Shown one piece after another: positions 1-9,645 of a DNA stretch of 64,000 nt (the first letter of the stretch is position 1; each line of letters begins with the position of its first letter). The notes beneath the pieces were generated by a model. That model saw nothing but the letters and a program-made list of their open reading frames with translations. It had not been told where the DNA came from and did no database searches. A program made the position numbers and the translations under genes. This stretch comes from Halobaculum roseum (lineage in GTDB: Archaea; Halobacteriota; Halobacteria; Halobacteriales; Haloferacaceae): positions 2,064,521 through 2,128,520 of the forward strand of contig NZ_CP082286.1 of the NCBI RefSeq assembly GCF_019880245.1, read 5' to 3'.

Positions 1-19
1 ACCCGCGAGAAGTACCTGG

Positions 20-748
20 GTGTCTGAGATGGCGGCCGATCCCACCCCCGGAAACGCGTCCGACCCCCCGGACCCCGAGGCCATGCTCGACCGGCTGATC
101 GAGGTCGGCGCGATCCGCGAGGACGAGAACGACACGCTCCGGATCTCCGCGGCGTTGCACGACATCATCGACCTGTACGAGCAAAGCTACGGCGACCTCC
201 CCGACAAGGAGTTCACCGAGGCCGTCGCCGACGCGTTCGGCCTCGAGTACTCGGAGGCCGTCCGTCGCATCGACGAGGAGGGCGTCACCCGCGAGGAGTT
301 CGTCGCGTACCTCTCGCTTCGCTCGCACTTCGAGGACGAGGACGAGTCGGTGCCCGACCCGCTCGAACGGGCGACGATGGCGTCCATCGTCGTCGACGTG
401 GCGCCGGCGACGCCCGTCCCGCAGGGGATGCGCGAACTCGAGGACGACGAGGTCGAGGCGTTCCTCGACGCCAACGAGCGCGCGGTCGTGTTCGTCTGGC
501 GGCTCCGGTGTGACCCCTGCGAGTCGATGAAGGCCGAACTCGCGGAGACGCTCGACTTGCTCCCCGACGACGTGGCGGTCGCCGGCGTCGACGGCGAGGC
601 CACGCCGACCGTTCGCGAGCGGTTCGACGTGGACGTGGCGCCGGCGGTTGTGTGCGTCGCCGACGGCCGGCAGGCGGGGGTCGAGACCGGGTACCAGTCG
701 CCGTCGGCCGTCGCCGATCTGGTGGCGGACGCCTTCGGCGACGACTGA
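20..748 (+). CDS. Thioredoxin-like domain protein
   Basis: The protein has two parts. The N-terminal ~130 residues are acidic and helical and resemble no family I can name. The C-terminal ~100 residues look like a thioredoxin fold, with a CDPC redox motif near residue 164 after a hydrophobic strand (VVFVW) and a cis-proline-like VAPAVV segment further on. A thiol-disulfide or redox-sensing role is inferred; no partner gene is adjacent. Start is either GTG at 20 or ATG at 29; only 19 bases lie upstream, so I cannot decide. No signal peptide or membrane helix, so probably cytoplasmic. Confidence 0.8.
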   Translation: MSEMAADPTPGNASDPPDPEAMLDRLIEVGAIREDENDTLRISAALHDIIDLYEQSYGDLPDKEFTEAVADAFGLEYSEAVRRIDEEGVTREEFVAYLSLRSHFEDEDESVPDPLERATMASIVVDVAPATPVPQGMRELEDDEVEAFLDANERAVVFVWRLRCDPCESMKAELAETLDLLPDDVAVAGVDGEATPTVRERFDVDVAPAVVCVADGRQAGVETGYQSPSAVADLVADAFGDD

Positions 749-957
749 CCGGTCGACCAGGCCCCGACGCCTTCACTCGCGTCGCGTTCGCTTACTCTTC
801 TGACGCTCTTTCTCGCGTCGCGTCCGCTCGACTCACTCGCCGGCGTCAACCCGTCCCCGGCGCAGTCGCGATCGACCCCGGCCGTCGGGGTGGGTTTCGT
901 CCCGCGTACCCCGCGTACCCTGTGCCTTACTAAGCAGAACCGGCGTGATATGCCGCT

Positions 958-1665
958 ATGTCTCAGATCAGCGACGCGGTCACGTACCCGACCGAACACG
1001 ACGACTGGGTGAAGACGGTCCTCATCGGCGGGGTCCTCTCGGCGTTCGGGTTCCTGTTGCTCCCCCTGCTCCCGGTGTACGGCTACGTCGTTCGCGTCAT
1101 CCGGCACTCGCTGGAGGGCGACCCGCGCCCGCCGACGTTCGGCGACTGGGAGGAACTCGTCGTCGACGGCGCGAAGGCGTTCCTCGTCGGGGCGGCCTAC
1201 ATGCTCGTCCCCGCGATCGTAGGTGCGGTGACCGTAGGCGGGTCGATCGTCGCCATCGCGACCGGGACGCGGGGCGGCGCCGCCACGGGCATCGCCGGCC
1301 TCGTCGTCGGCGGGCTGCTCACGGCGGTCCTCTCGATCGTCTTCGGCTACGTGGCCGTGGCCGCGGTCGTCGCCTTCGCCGACGAACGGCGCGTCGGCGC
1401 GGCGTTCGATCTGGATATCCTCAAGCCGGTCGTCCTCAGCGGGACGTACGCGACCGCGTGGGCGTTCTCGCTCGTCGTCTTCCTCGCGGCGAGCGTGCTC
1501 GTCGGCGTGTTGAACGGCATCCCGATCCTCGGCGCGGTCGTCGGGGCGTTCGTGTTCTTCTACGCCCAGGTCGTCGCCGCGCGCCTGTGGGCCGACGGGT
1601 ACGCCGACGCCCGCACGGAGGCCGAGGGGGCGAGCCGGCCCGAGGCCGGGGGATCGGCCGTCTGA
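958..1665 (+). CDS. DUF4013-type multi-pass membrane protein
   Basis: The 235-residue protein has a short polar N-terminus and then about five or six hydrophobic segments rich in Gly, Ala and Val. The pattern of paired helices around an acidic segment (PTFGDWEEL) is what I recognise as DUF4013, a common haloarchaeal membrane family of unknown function. The C-terminal ~20 residues are hydrophilic. It stands alone; the downstream gene runs convergently. No catalytic motif is visible and the role is unknown. Confidence 0.8.
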   Translation: MSQISDAVTYPTEHDDWVKTVLIGGVLSAFGFLLLPLLPVYGYVVRVIRHSLEGDPRPPTFGDWEELVVDGAKAFLVGAAYMLVPAIVGAVTVGGSIVAIATGTRGGAATGIAGLVVGGLLTAVLSIVFGYVAVAAVVAFADERRVGAAFDLDILKPVVLSGTYATAWAFSLVVFLAASVLVGVLNGIPILGAVVGAFVFFYAQVVAARLWADGYADARTEAEGASRPEAGGSAV

Positions 1666-1689
1666 GGTCGAGGTCGACGGGTCACGGGG

Positions 1690-2604
1690 TCACTCTGATG
1701 CACGCCCGTCGTGTCGCTCCCGCCCCTCGTTCCGTCCGCGATCGTCGTCCGTGTCGGCCGGTCGGTCGCGGTCGGTCGCGTCGTTCGGGGGGCCGGCGTC
1801 CTCACGGGCGGGGCGGTCGCGACCCGACTCGATCCATTCGGCGGCGACGACGCTGCCGGCCGCCAGCGCGATCCCCGCGACCACGTCCGTCGCCCAGTGG
1901 ATGCCGAGATACATCGTCGAGACGACGACGGACGCCGCGAGCACGACCGCGATCGGGGTCCACCGCCGCCACGAGCGCTCCCGCCAGGTCACGAGCGCGA
2001 CCGTCGCCGCCAGCGACGTGTGGAGCGACGGGAAGACGTTGGTGTTCTCGTTCACCTGGCTGGTGAGCAGCTGCGACCGCGGCCAGCTCTCGAACAACAG
2101 CGAGTCGACCAGTTCGGGCATGAGGTTCCGTGGGCCGTACGCGACGAACAGGACGTAACAGACCAGGCCGACCCCGTAGTTGAGCCCGTAGGCTATCAGC
2201 AGCTTCCGTAGCCCGCCGCCGTCACCCCGTAGCGCGTACGCGATCGGCGGGAACGTGAGGAGGTACACGTACCCGAACACGTAGACGAACGCGAAGTAGG
2301 CCGTCGCGGTCGGGGTCGCGTACGACTGGACGGCCGCCACGAACGTGCCCTCGAGCGCGTAGATCACGCCGGTGACGTTCGCCCCGACCACCCACGACAG
2401 CTCGACGCCGATCCGCCGAACGACGCCGTTGACGGCCAATACCACGAGCAGTACGACCAGCGGCCCTCTCGCGTCGTGTACCGTCGACCGGACCGTTCGC
2501 GGGGCGTCCACGAGCCGGTCGCGGGCGACGAACACGAGCACCGACGCGAGGTGGAGCACGCCGACGACCGCGACGACCTCGAGGACGACATCGAGCAGAC
2601 TCAT
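1690..2604 (-). CDS. PAP2-superfamily phosphatase, AUR1-like membrane protein
   Basis: This 304-residue membrane protein has six or more helices and the conserved signatures of type 2 phosphatidic acid phosphatases: PSLHTS (motif 2) and GIHWATD (motif 3, with the catalytic His and Asp). Motif 1 is less canonical (YGPRN before the ELVDSL segment), as in the inositolphosphotransferase AUR1/Ipt1-like branch. Expected role: hydrolysis or transfer of a phosphate group on a polyprenyl or lipid substrate at the membrane. The C-terminal ~45 residues form a charged Arg/Asp tail. It starts 5 bp after the stop of the solute-binding protein gene on the same strand, so the two are probably cotranscribed. 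Confidence 0.85.
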   Translation of the reverse strand: MSLLDVVLEVVAVVGVLHLASVLVFVARDRLVDAPRTVRSTVHDARGPLVVLLVVLAVNGVVRRIGVELSWVVGANVTGVIYALEGTFVAAVQSYATPTATAYFAFVYVFGYVYLLTFPPIAYALRGDGGGLRKLLIAYGLNYGVGLVCYVLFVAYGPRNLMPELVDSLLFESWPRSQLLTSQVNENTNVFPSLHTSLAATVALVTWRERSWRRWTPIAVVLAASVVVSTMYLGIHWATDVVAGIALAAGSVVAAEWIESGRDRPAREDAGPPNDATDRDRPADTDDDRGRNEGRERHDGRASE

Positions 2605-2609
2605 CGTGA

Positions 2610-4538
2610 TCAGTCCGTCCGGACGAGGCGCCCGTCGTCGTAGCTGTATCCCGCCGTCTCGAACGCCTCCATCGCGCTCTCGGGGTCGACCTCGCCGTCG
2701 CTGCCTAAGAACGGCGTCACCGGGTCGACGCCGTCCCACTCGAGCTCCTCGGGCACCCAGTCGGTGCCCGCGAGCGGGGTCACCGACGCCCGCGCGTAGC
2801 CGTCGAACACGTCGCCGACGAGCGTCGGGCGGTCGATCAGCCGCGCGAGCGTGTTGCGGAACTGCGGGTTGGACAGCGGCGCCGCGAGCGCGTTGTAGCC
2901 GACGACGTACGGCGGCGTTCGGCCGTCGACGATCAGGTCGGTGTCGTCCGAGCGTCCGATCTGCGGCACCGTCCCGGCGCCGACGGGCGTGCCGGTCACG
3001 TCGGCCTCGCCGTCGGTGACGACGCCGACGGCGCTCACGCCGGAGCCGACGACCCGCACGGCGAACCGGTCGAACGCGGGCGGGCCGTCGACGCCCTCCG
3101 GGAGCGTCTCGGGCGCCGCGTCGACGAGGAAGTGGTCGTCGAACCGTTCCAGCGTGAGCGACTCGCGCGGGGTGTTCCCGACGAACCGGAGGGGGCCGCT
3201 CCCGACCGGCGGGATGTTGTTCGTCACCAGCGCGTCGGTCACCGAGCCGATCTCGATCCCCGCCAACGCGGCCGTGTCGGTCCGCTCGCTCCAGACGTGC
3301 TTCGGAAGGACGGGAACCGTGAGCGCGCGCACGGCGATCCCGGGGGTACACTCGACGAACCGGATCTCGACGTGCCGGTCGTCGATCGCCCGCGCCTCCT
3401 CGACGAGGCTGATCCGGCCCTGGAACCGCGGCGACGGGACCTCCTCGTCGTCCGGGAGCCCGTCGTCGCCGTCGCCGCCCGACCCGTCTCCGCCGTTGCC
3501 GCCCGACCCGTCGCCGCTCGCGTCCTCGCCGCCGTCGGATCCGAGCGAGGTGTCCGCGAGGAGATCGTAGGTGAACGCCACGTCCTCGGCCGTGAGCGGC
3601 TCCCCGTCGTGCCACGTCGCGTCCGCCCGCAGCCGCACCCGCGCGACCGGCGCCTCCCCGTCGGCGTCGACACCCCACGACTCGGCGAGCCACGGTTCGA
3701 CGGTTCCGTCCTCGGCGACGTACCCGAGCGAGTCGTACAGGAGCCCGGTCAACACGCCGTTGCGCCGGAACTCGACGGCGAGCGGGTTGAGATTCGACGT
3801 GCCGCGCCGGTCGGTCACGGCCACCCGCAGCGTCGACGCCGACCGGTCGCCGTCCGCCGGGGCGGACTCCGTGGCGGTCGTCCGCGGGCCGTCCTCGGGT
3901 CCGTCCCGGCCCGTCCGTTCGAGCGAGAGATAGCCGGTCGGCGACCGGAGGTCCGCCTCCCGCCAGCCGTCGAACCCGTCGGTGCGCGCGGCCCGGATGT
4001 CGTCGGGGAACGCGACGACGGTGAACGGCTGGGTTCTCGCGATCGCCTGCTGTAGCTGTGCGATCGCCTCCTCGCGCTCGCGGCCTGTCGTCCGGCGCTG
4101 CGTCTCGAGGAGCTCGTTGGCGCCGAGGTCGCTGTACCCGAACGGGTTCTGCCAGCCGGGCGTCTCGACGAACCGGGAGTGCAACAGCGAGTAGAGCCCG
4201 TCCGGCCGCTCGAACCGCGTCGGCGTCTGCGCGACGAACAGGTCGAACTCCCGGTTCAACAGCACCTGTCTGAACAGCTCCTGTTCGGACACCGGGGTGA
4301 CCTGTGCGTCGATGCCGGCCGCGCGGTACCACTCGGCGACCTGTCGTCCAACGCGGAGCGCGTACGGGTCCTCGTCGGCCGGGGCGGCCTTGATATCGAG
4401 CGTCACTTGGCTCCGCGACTCCCACCCGGACATCGTACGGATTCGCCCGACGCAACCGCTCGCGGCGACGGCAGCGCCGCTCGCGATCGTCGCGAGCGCA
4501 CGCCGGCGTGACGGTCCGGACGACGGACGGGGATCCAT
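2610..4538 (-). CDS. ABC transporter family-5 substrate-binding lipoprotein (peptide/oligopeptide type)
   Basis: The 642-residue protein begins with a twin-arginine signal (SRRRAL) and a lipobox ending ASGC, so it should be Tat-exported and lipid-anchored. The body matches SBP_bac_5 proteins, for example ATWHDGEPLTAEDVAFTYDL near the middle. A low-complexity Gly/Asp insert (GDGSGGNGGDGSGGDGDDG) interrupts the domain. The start is ATG at 4538, because a TATA-like GCATATTC lies about 30 nt upstream and the signal peptide begins there; an in-frame extension to 4781 lacks these features. No permease or ATPase gene is adjacent, so it is an orphan binding protein or works with a distant transporter. 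Substrate unknown. Confidence 0.88.
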   Translation of the reverse strand: MDPRPSSGPSRRRALATIASGAAVAASGCVGRIRTMSGWESRSQVTLDIKAAPADEDPYALRVGRQVAEWYRAAGIDAQVTPVSEQELFRQVLLNREFDLFVAQTPTRFERPDGLYSLLHSRFVETPGWQNPFGYSDLGANELLETQRRTTGREREEAIAQLQQAIARTQPFTVVAFPDDIRAARTDGFDGWREADLRSPTGYLSLERTGRDGPEDGPRTTATESAPADGDRSASTLRVAVTDRRGTSNLNPLAVEFRRNGVLTGLLYDSLGYVAEDGTVEPWLAESWGVDADGEAPVARVRLRADATWHDGEPLTAEDVAFTYDLLADTSLGSDGGEDASGDGSGGNGGDGSGGDGDDGLPDDEEVPSPRFQGRISLVEEARAIDDRHVEIRFVECTPGIAVRALTVPVLPKHVWSERTDTAALAGIEIGSVTDALVTNNIPPVGSGPLRFVGNTPRESLTLERFDDHFLVDAAPETLPEGVDGPPAFDRFAVRVVGSGVSAVGVVTDGEADVTGTPVGAGTVPQIGRSDDTDLIVDGRTPPYVVGYNALAAPLSNPQFRNTLARLIDRPTLVGDVFDGYARASVTPLAGTDWVPEELEWDGVDPVTPFLGSDGEVDPESAMEAFETAGYSYDDGRLVRTD

Positions 4539-4753
4539 CTGCCGTCTGTTTGGGTACCTGGTTGAATATGCCTTTGGAGTTTCCGAGCTCGGGGAACGAC
4601 GATCCCACCACGTCGGCCGATCGATCCCGCTCCGACGGTTCGGTCGATCCCGCTCCGACGGCTGATCCGTGTCGGGTCTCCGACGGCTGACCCGTGTCGG
4701 GTGGATGTCCGCGTCACGGTGGGTATTTGTGCGGGCGAGGCGGAGCGTGTGAC

Positions 4754-6151
4754 ATGCCCCCGGGACCGTCGATGCCGTCACCCCGCCTCCTCCTCCTCGC
4801 GGTCGTCCTCGTCGCGTCCGCCACGCTCGCCGTCGGCTACGTCGAGGCCCAGCGTTCGAGCGAGGACGTCACCGGCGACCCGGCCGTCGAACAGGCGCTG
4901 CGCACCGGCGACGACGCCGCGGTCGTCGGGGAACGCGACGACATCACCGTCGTCGCGACCGACTCGAACGCGTTCGTCGCCGACGAGAACGACGGCCCGA
5001 GAGCCCAGGCGGAGCTGGTCGCGTTCGCCCCCGACGGGAACGTCTACTACCACCAGAACGAACACACCCGGTACTGGGACGTCGACCCCGTCGAAGGCAC
5101 CGACGCGACCGTCGAGTTCGTGTACGCGGACCACCTCGACGCCGACGAGTGCGACGGGAGCGTCTGCACCCGCAACGGCGTCGAGCGCGTCAACCTCACC
5201 ACCGGCGAGTCGACGGACGTGTTCAGCCGGATCACGCCCGGGAAACACTCCACCCGCTGGCACGACGCCGACCGGATCGACGACGAGCGCCTGCTCGTGG
5301 CCGACATCCATCGCGACCGCGCGTTCGTCGTGAACACGACGACCGGGCTGACCGAGTGGGAGTGGGACGCCCAGTCCGACTTCGATCCGACCGAAAGCGG
5401 CGGGCCGTTCCCCGAGGACTGGACCCACATCAACGACGTGGAGTACGTCGAGATCGACGGCCGGGAGACGGTCATGGTGAGCGTCCGCAACCACGACCAG
5501 GTCGTGTTCGTCGACATGGAGCGTGGCCTGCGAGAGGACTGGACGCTCGGGAGCGACGGCGACCACGACACCCTCTACGAGCAGCACAACCCCGACTACA
5601 TCCCGCCCGAACGCGGCGGTCCGGCCCTCCTCGTGGCCGACTCCGAGAACGGCCGCGTCGTCGAGTACCAGCGCGAGGACGGCGCCTGGGAGCGCTCGTG
5701 GACTTGGCGCGACGACCGCGTGCAGTGGCCCCGCGACGCCGACCGCCTGCCCAACGGCCACACGCTGATCACCGACTCCAACGGCGACCGCGTCGTCGAG
5801 GTCGACACCGACGGGGAGGTCGTCTGGTCTGCCGACATCGGCTTCCCGTACGAGTCAGAGCGCCTCGGCACCGGCGACGAGAGCGCCGGCGGCGAGTCGG
5901 CGGCGTCGCTGGGCCTGGAGTCGCGGACGTTCGACCCCGAGACGGGGTCCACGCTCGACCGTGTCGCCGCCGCGGCGCCGCCCACGCTCGTCAACGCCGT
6001 CGCGTACGTCCGCCCGCGGTGGGTCGGGCTCGCCGAGGGCGCGGCGGTCCTCGCGCTGCTCGTGTCGCTGCCCGCGCTCGCGTGGAGCGAGTACCGACGC
6101 CGCGGCGTCTCCGCGTCGCTGCGGTGGCCCGTCCGCTTCGAGCGAAAATGA
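4754..6151 (+). CDS. Arylsulfotransferase-like (ASST) beta-propeller protein, membrane-anchored
   Basis: Starting at ATG 4754 (ATG 4772 is an alternative), the protein has an N-terminal hydrophobic segment, a long extracytoplasmic domain and one C-terminal helix before a basic end (EYRRR). Repeats of the form RLPNGHTLITDSNGDRVVEV and the HINDVEYVEI segment are typical of arylsulfotransferase (ASST-like) propellers. Whether it is enzymatically active is unknown; many archaeal members are annotated only by fold. Its stop codon overlaps the start of the next glycosyltransferase gene (ATGA), suggesting a joint job at the cell surface. Confidence 0.8.
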   Translation: MPPGPSMPSPRLLLLAVVLVASATLAVGYVEAQRSSEDVTGDPAVEQALRTGDDAAVVGERDDITVVATDSNAFVADENDGPRAQAELVAFAPDGNVYYHQNEHTRYWDVDPVEGTDATVEFVYADHLDADECDGSVCTRNGVERVNLTTGESTDVFSRITPGKHSTRWHDADRIDDERLLVADIHRDRAFVVNTTTGLTEWEWDAQSDFDPTESGGPFPEDWTHINDVEYVEIDGRETVMVSVRNHDQVVFVDMERGLREDWTLGSDGDHDTLYEQHNPDYIPPERGGPALLVADSENGRVVEYQREDGAWERSWTWRDDRVQWPRDADRLPNGHTLITDSNGDRVVEVDTDGEVVWSADIGFPYESERLGTGDESAGGESAASLGLESRTFDPETGSTLDRVAAAAPPTLVNAVAYVRPRWVGLAEGAAVLALLVSLPALAWSEYRRRGVSASLRWPVRFERK

Positions 6152-7755
6152 CGAGGGGACGCGACCTCGCCGACGCGCTCGACGCGCTCCCGGTCGACGC
6201 CCGCGACCGGCCGTGGCTGGCGCTGTCGCTGGTGCCCGCCTTCGTCGCCGTCGCGGTGTACCTCGCGAGTAACCCGTATCCGGCGTACGGCGCCGGCCTG
6301 TACGCACAGATCGCCGCCGAGATCGCGGCCAACGGCTACCTGCCGCCGGCGTCGATCCCCGGCTACACCGCCGAGGGCGTCCCGTTCGCGTACCCGCCGC
6401 TGCAGTTCTACGCGTTCGCGGTCCTGCTGGATCTGGGCGCCGACCCGCTCGCGGTCGCCCGCTTCCTCCCCAGCGTCGCGGTCGTCGCCGTCGCCGTCCC
6501 CGTCTACCTGCTCGGGCGCGACATCGCCGGGTCGCGGGCGGGCGGTGCCGCGGCGGCGACGCTCGTCGCCGTGAACCCGCAGGTCCTGGAGTGGCACGTC
6601 TCCGCCGGCGGCGTCGTCCGCGCGTTCGCGTTCCTGTACGCGATGTCGTCGATCTACGCCGGCTACCGCGCGTACACCACGGGATCGCGGCGGGCGCTCG
6701 TCGCCGGCGCGGTCCTGTTCGGGCTGACCGCGCTGTCGCACCCGACGTACGCGCTGTTCGTCGTCGCGAGCTACGTCGTCCTGTGGGCGACGCTCGACCG
6801 GTCGCCGGCGGGACTGCTCCGCGGGCTGGCCGTCGGGCTCGGCGGGACGGCGGTCGCCTCGCCGTGGCTGGCGTGGGCGGTCGCCACCCACGGCCCGGGC
6901 GTGTTCGGCGCCGCCGCGGGCACCCACGGCGGCGTCGGGGGCGGCGCGGCGCTGTTGGCCGGCGAGCTGTCGCCGTTCACGCTGGTGCCCCTCGCGGCGG
7001 CCGCGTACCTCCTCGCGCGCGGCGACCGGCTGCTCCCGATGTGGGTCGTCGTCGCCGAGCTGTTGTTCAAACAGCCGCGGTTCGCCTACACGGTCGGCGC
7101 GGTCGCGCTCGCGGCGGTCGCCGTCGACCTCGCCGGTCGGATACCCGACGGTGCGCTCGCGAGCGCGGGTGACCGCCTCACACACTTCGCGCCGTCTTCC
7201 CCGGTACCGTCGGCGTCCGACCGGCCGGACGCCCGCGCCGTGCTCGCGGCGGTCGCGATCCTCGTCGCGACGGCGGGGGGCGGGGCCGCCCTCGGCTACG
7301 AGATGACGCTCGCGAGCGACCCCTCCACCCCGGAGTTCGTCGACGGCGACGACCGCGAGGCGATGGCGTGGGTCGCCGCCGAGACGCCCCCCGACGCCAC
7401 GTTCGTCGCCGTCGGCGACGCCGCCGAGTGGCTCCCCGCGCTGACCGGCCGGACGCTGCTCGTCGGGCCGTGGGGGGTGGAGTGGCGCGACCCCGGCGCG
7501 TACGAGCGACAGTTCGAGGCGTTCGAGACGCTGTCGGCGTGTCACAGCGCGGAGTGCGTCGAGCGGGCGTCCGACTCGGTCGGCGCTACGCCTACGCACG
7601 TCTACCTCCCGAAGGGGCGATACACCGTCCGCGGGGAGTCGAGGGTCACCTTCGGCACGCTGAACCGCTCGTTCGCGCACGCCGACGGGTGGACGCACGC
7701 CTACGAGAACGACGGCGTCGTCGTCTACCGATCGACTGAGACGACGGAGGAGTGA
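6148..7755 (+). CDS. Multi-pass membrane glycosyltransferase (GT39/PMT-like)
   Basis: The 535-residue protein has about ten hydrophobic segments. The first outside loop carries PFAYPPLQFY, typical of lipid-linked-sugar glycosyltransferases of the PMT/ArnT type (GT-C fold). The C-terminal ~150 residues are soluble and end without a membrane helix, as expected for an extracytoplasmic domain. Inferred role: transfer of a sugar from a dolichol carrier to a protein or lipid on the outer face. Translation is coupled to the upstream ASST-like gene by a 4-nt overlap. The donor and acceptor cannot be told from sequence. Confidence 0.82.
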   Translation: MTRGRDLADALDALPVDARDRPWLALSLVPAFVAVAVYLASNPYPAYGAGLYAQIAAEIAANGYLPPASIPGYTAEGVPFAYPPLQFYAFAVLLDLGADPLAVARFLPSVAVVAVAVPVYLLGRDIAGSRAGGAAAATLVAVNPQVLEWHVSAGGVVRAFAFLYAMSSIYAGYRAYTTGSRRALVAGAVLFGLTALSHPTYALFVVASYVVLWATLDRSPAGLLRGLAVGLGGTAVASPWLAWAVATHGPGVFGAAAGTHGGVGGGAALLAGELSPFTLVPLAAAAYLLARGDRLLPMWVVVAELLFKQPRFAYTVGAVALAAVAVDLAGRIPDGALASAGDRLTHFAPSSPVPSASDRPDARAVLAAVAILVATAGGGAALGYEMTLASDPSTPEFVDGDDREAMAWVAAETPPDATFVAVGDAAEWLPALTGRTLLVGPWGVEWRDPGAYERQFEAFETLSACHSAECVERASDSVGATPTHVYLPKGRYTVRGESRVTFGTLNRSFAHADGWTHAYENDGVVVYRSTETTEE

Positions 7756-7864
7756 CGCCTGCGACTTCCGACTGACGCCCGCGAGTTCCGGCCGAGGCTG
7801 TGACAACCGAGTGAGGCTCGCGGCGGCCGCCCGGCCCCGTCGGCGGTCCGGTCGGCTCCCCCGG

Positions 7865-9028
7865 TCACACGTACCCGCCCAGCGGTCCCGCGAGCGCGAG
7901 CAGCCACGCGATCGCGCCCGCGGCGGCGATCCGTCGGTCGCCGCGGGCGATGCCGAGCGCGAACAGCCCGAGCGCACAACACAGCGCGAACCGATGCAGC
8001 GCCAGCCGGATCGGCACCTCCCGGACGCCGACGCCGAGGAGGTCGAGCACGACGCCGGTGCCGAGCCCGCCGCCCGCGACCACCGCCGTCCGTTCGGGCG
8101 GGCGGTCGCTCGCGAGCCACACCACGAGCGCCGGCGGCCCGAAGGCGATCACCGGGTACAGCCCGGCGGCGAAGATCCGCGGGTCGGCAGCGGGGACGGC
8201 GCTCTCGACGGCCAACCCCAGCGACCGGACGCCGAGCAACACGCCCGCGAGCGCGACCGGGAGGGCGACGTCGGCGGGCGACCAGCGGCCGTCGAGCCAG
8301 TCGCGCCTGTGGCCGGCGGCGACGGCGCCGACGAGCGCGAGGGGGGCGGCGAACTCGATGGTCGTCGTCCACCCGTCGCTTCCGCCGCCGTGGTAGCCGT
8401 GGTACTCGCGGGCGACGCGCTCGACGAACGGTTCGTCGCGCAGATCGCGCTCGATGAACTGCGCCCCGGGTCGGATCCCGGTCACGGTGTGACGCAGCCG
8501 GAACCAGTCCCAGTACTCGGCGTGCGCCTGGATCGCGTTCCAGTCGCTCCCGGGAGCCGGATACACCCGGATGTGGATCCGGCGGCCGAGGTACGCGCCG
8601 GTGCTCAACTGGTAGTCGGCGTCGACCCACGTTCCGGCCGCCTCCCGGCCGGGTGCGACGTACGTGTACCGCGCGGCGCCGCGGGCGGGCCGCCACGGCG
8701 AGGTGTCGACCCCGACGGCGTCGTCGCCCCCTACCGCCCCCGCGTCGTCGCCCTCGACCTCGGTCCAGTTCCCGTCCGAGCGGTCGACGAGCGCCGTCCT
8801 GAGCTCCTCGGGATCGGCCCGGACGACGACGTTGATCGCGAGCGTCCGCCCCTCGATCGACCGCGTCCGACTGGTGTACGGCCAGAGGTGGCTCCCGGTC
8901 TCCTCGAGGGAATACAGGCGCTCGGGAGCCGGGTTCTCGCCCGTCCCGGGCGTCGACGGGTCGACCGCGACGCTGGCCAGGAGGGCGAACACGACGATGG
9001 CGACGAACGCGATCAGTCTGATCCGCAT
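7865..9028 (-). CDS. Membrane protein with N-terminal extracytoplasmic domain, function unknown
   Basis: The 387-residue protein has an N-terminal signal or anchor helix, then about 200 polar residues including YLGRRIHIRVYP and AQFIERDL, followed by about seven hydrophobic segments. The polar part has the W-rich, His-containing look of LssY C-terminal-like domains (SDWNAIQAHAEYWDWFRLRH), but I hold that loosely. The gene converges with the glycosyltransferase gene on the plus strand. No signature allows a reaction to be assigned. Confidence 0.75.
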   Translation of the reverse strand: MRIRLIAFVAIVVFALLASVAVDPSTPGTGENPAPERLYSLEETGSHLWPYTSRTRSIEGRTLAINVVVRADPEELRTALVDRSDGNWTEVEGDDAGAVGGDDAVGVDTSPWRPARGAARYTYVAPGREAAGTWVDADYQLSTGAYLGRRIHIRVYPAPGSDWNAIQAHAEYWDWFRLRHTVTGIRPGAQFIERDLRDEPFVERVAREYHGYHGGGSDGWTTTIEFAAPLALVGAVAAGHRRDWLDGRWSPADVALPVALAGVLLGVRSLGLAVESAVPAADPRIFAAGLYPVIAFGPPALVVWLASDRPPERTAVVAGGGLGTGVVLDLLGVGVREVPIRLALHRFALCCALGLFALGIARGDRRIAAAGAIAWLLALAGPLGGYV

Positions 9029-9120
9029 CCCACAGCAGTCGCTACCGGGTGCGTGACCATACGTGTGGGGGCCGATCCCGGTGTCAGCGGACCGGACCGG
9101 GACGGGGCCGTCCGGGGTTC

Positions 9121-9522
9121 CTACTCGTCGTCGACGACGCCGGTGACCATCACCGGGCGGCCGCCGTTGAGGATGACCGTCTGGGTCACCGAGCCGAACA
9201 GCGCCTTCCCCGCCGGCGAGCGCTTGCGCCCGCCGACGACGATCAGGTCCGCGTCCGCCTCCTCGCCGACCTCGATGATCGCGTCGGCGGGGTCGCCGCT
9301 GGACTCGGTCACGTCGACGGCGATCCCCGCGTCCTCCAGCAGCTCCTCGGCCTCGCGGACCGACGCGACCTGCGTCGCGGAGGCGCCGCTGGGGTTGTCC
9401 TGGAAGACGTGCACGATGGTGACCTCGGTATCGCTCCCGTCGCCCGGGAGGTTCACGATCTCCTTGGCGGCGGCGCGCGCGTGTTCCTCGTCCTCGTCGA
9501 CGCCGAGTACTACGTGGTACAT
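9121..9522 (-). CDS. Universal stress protein (UspA family)
   Basis: A 133-residue single-domain UspA protein. It begins MYHVVLGVDEDEEHARAA, the usual first beta strand and helix, and ends with the ATP-binding Gly motif VVGGRKRSPAGKALFGSVTQ, so it probably binds ATP. The start is ATG at 9522, with a TATA-like GACTAATCC about 28 nt upstream, rather than the in-frame GTG 12 nt earlier. It is monocistronic. Specific stress or partner unknown. Confidence 0.93.
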   Translation of the reverse strand: MYHVVLGVDEDEEHARAAAKEIVNLPGDGSDTEVTIVHVFQDNPSGASATQVASVREAEELLEDAGIAVDVTESSGDPADAIIEVGEEADADLIVVGGRKRSPAGKALFGSVTQTVILNGGRPVMVTGVVDDE

Positions 9523-9645
9523 ACGGCGAACCACTCCCGCACGGGGATTAGTCCTTTCGCCGCCGGCGACGCTGCGCCCCCGAAACTCGCTGTCGCTCGG
9601 GCGGTCGGCGACCGGCAGCCGTCGACCGCCCGGGTGGGGGCCGAC

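Noticed and set aside
1690..4611. Single 973-codon minus-strand frame joining PAP2 and the region upstream
   Set aside because: Only the last 304 codons are protein-like; the rest is an out-of-frame shadow of the solute-binding gene. No true fusion.
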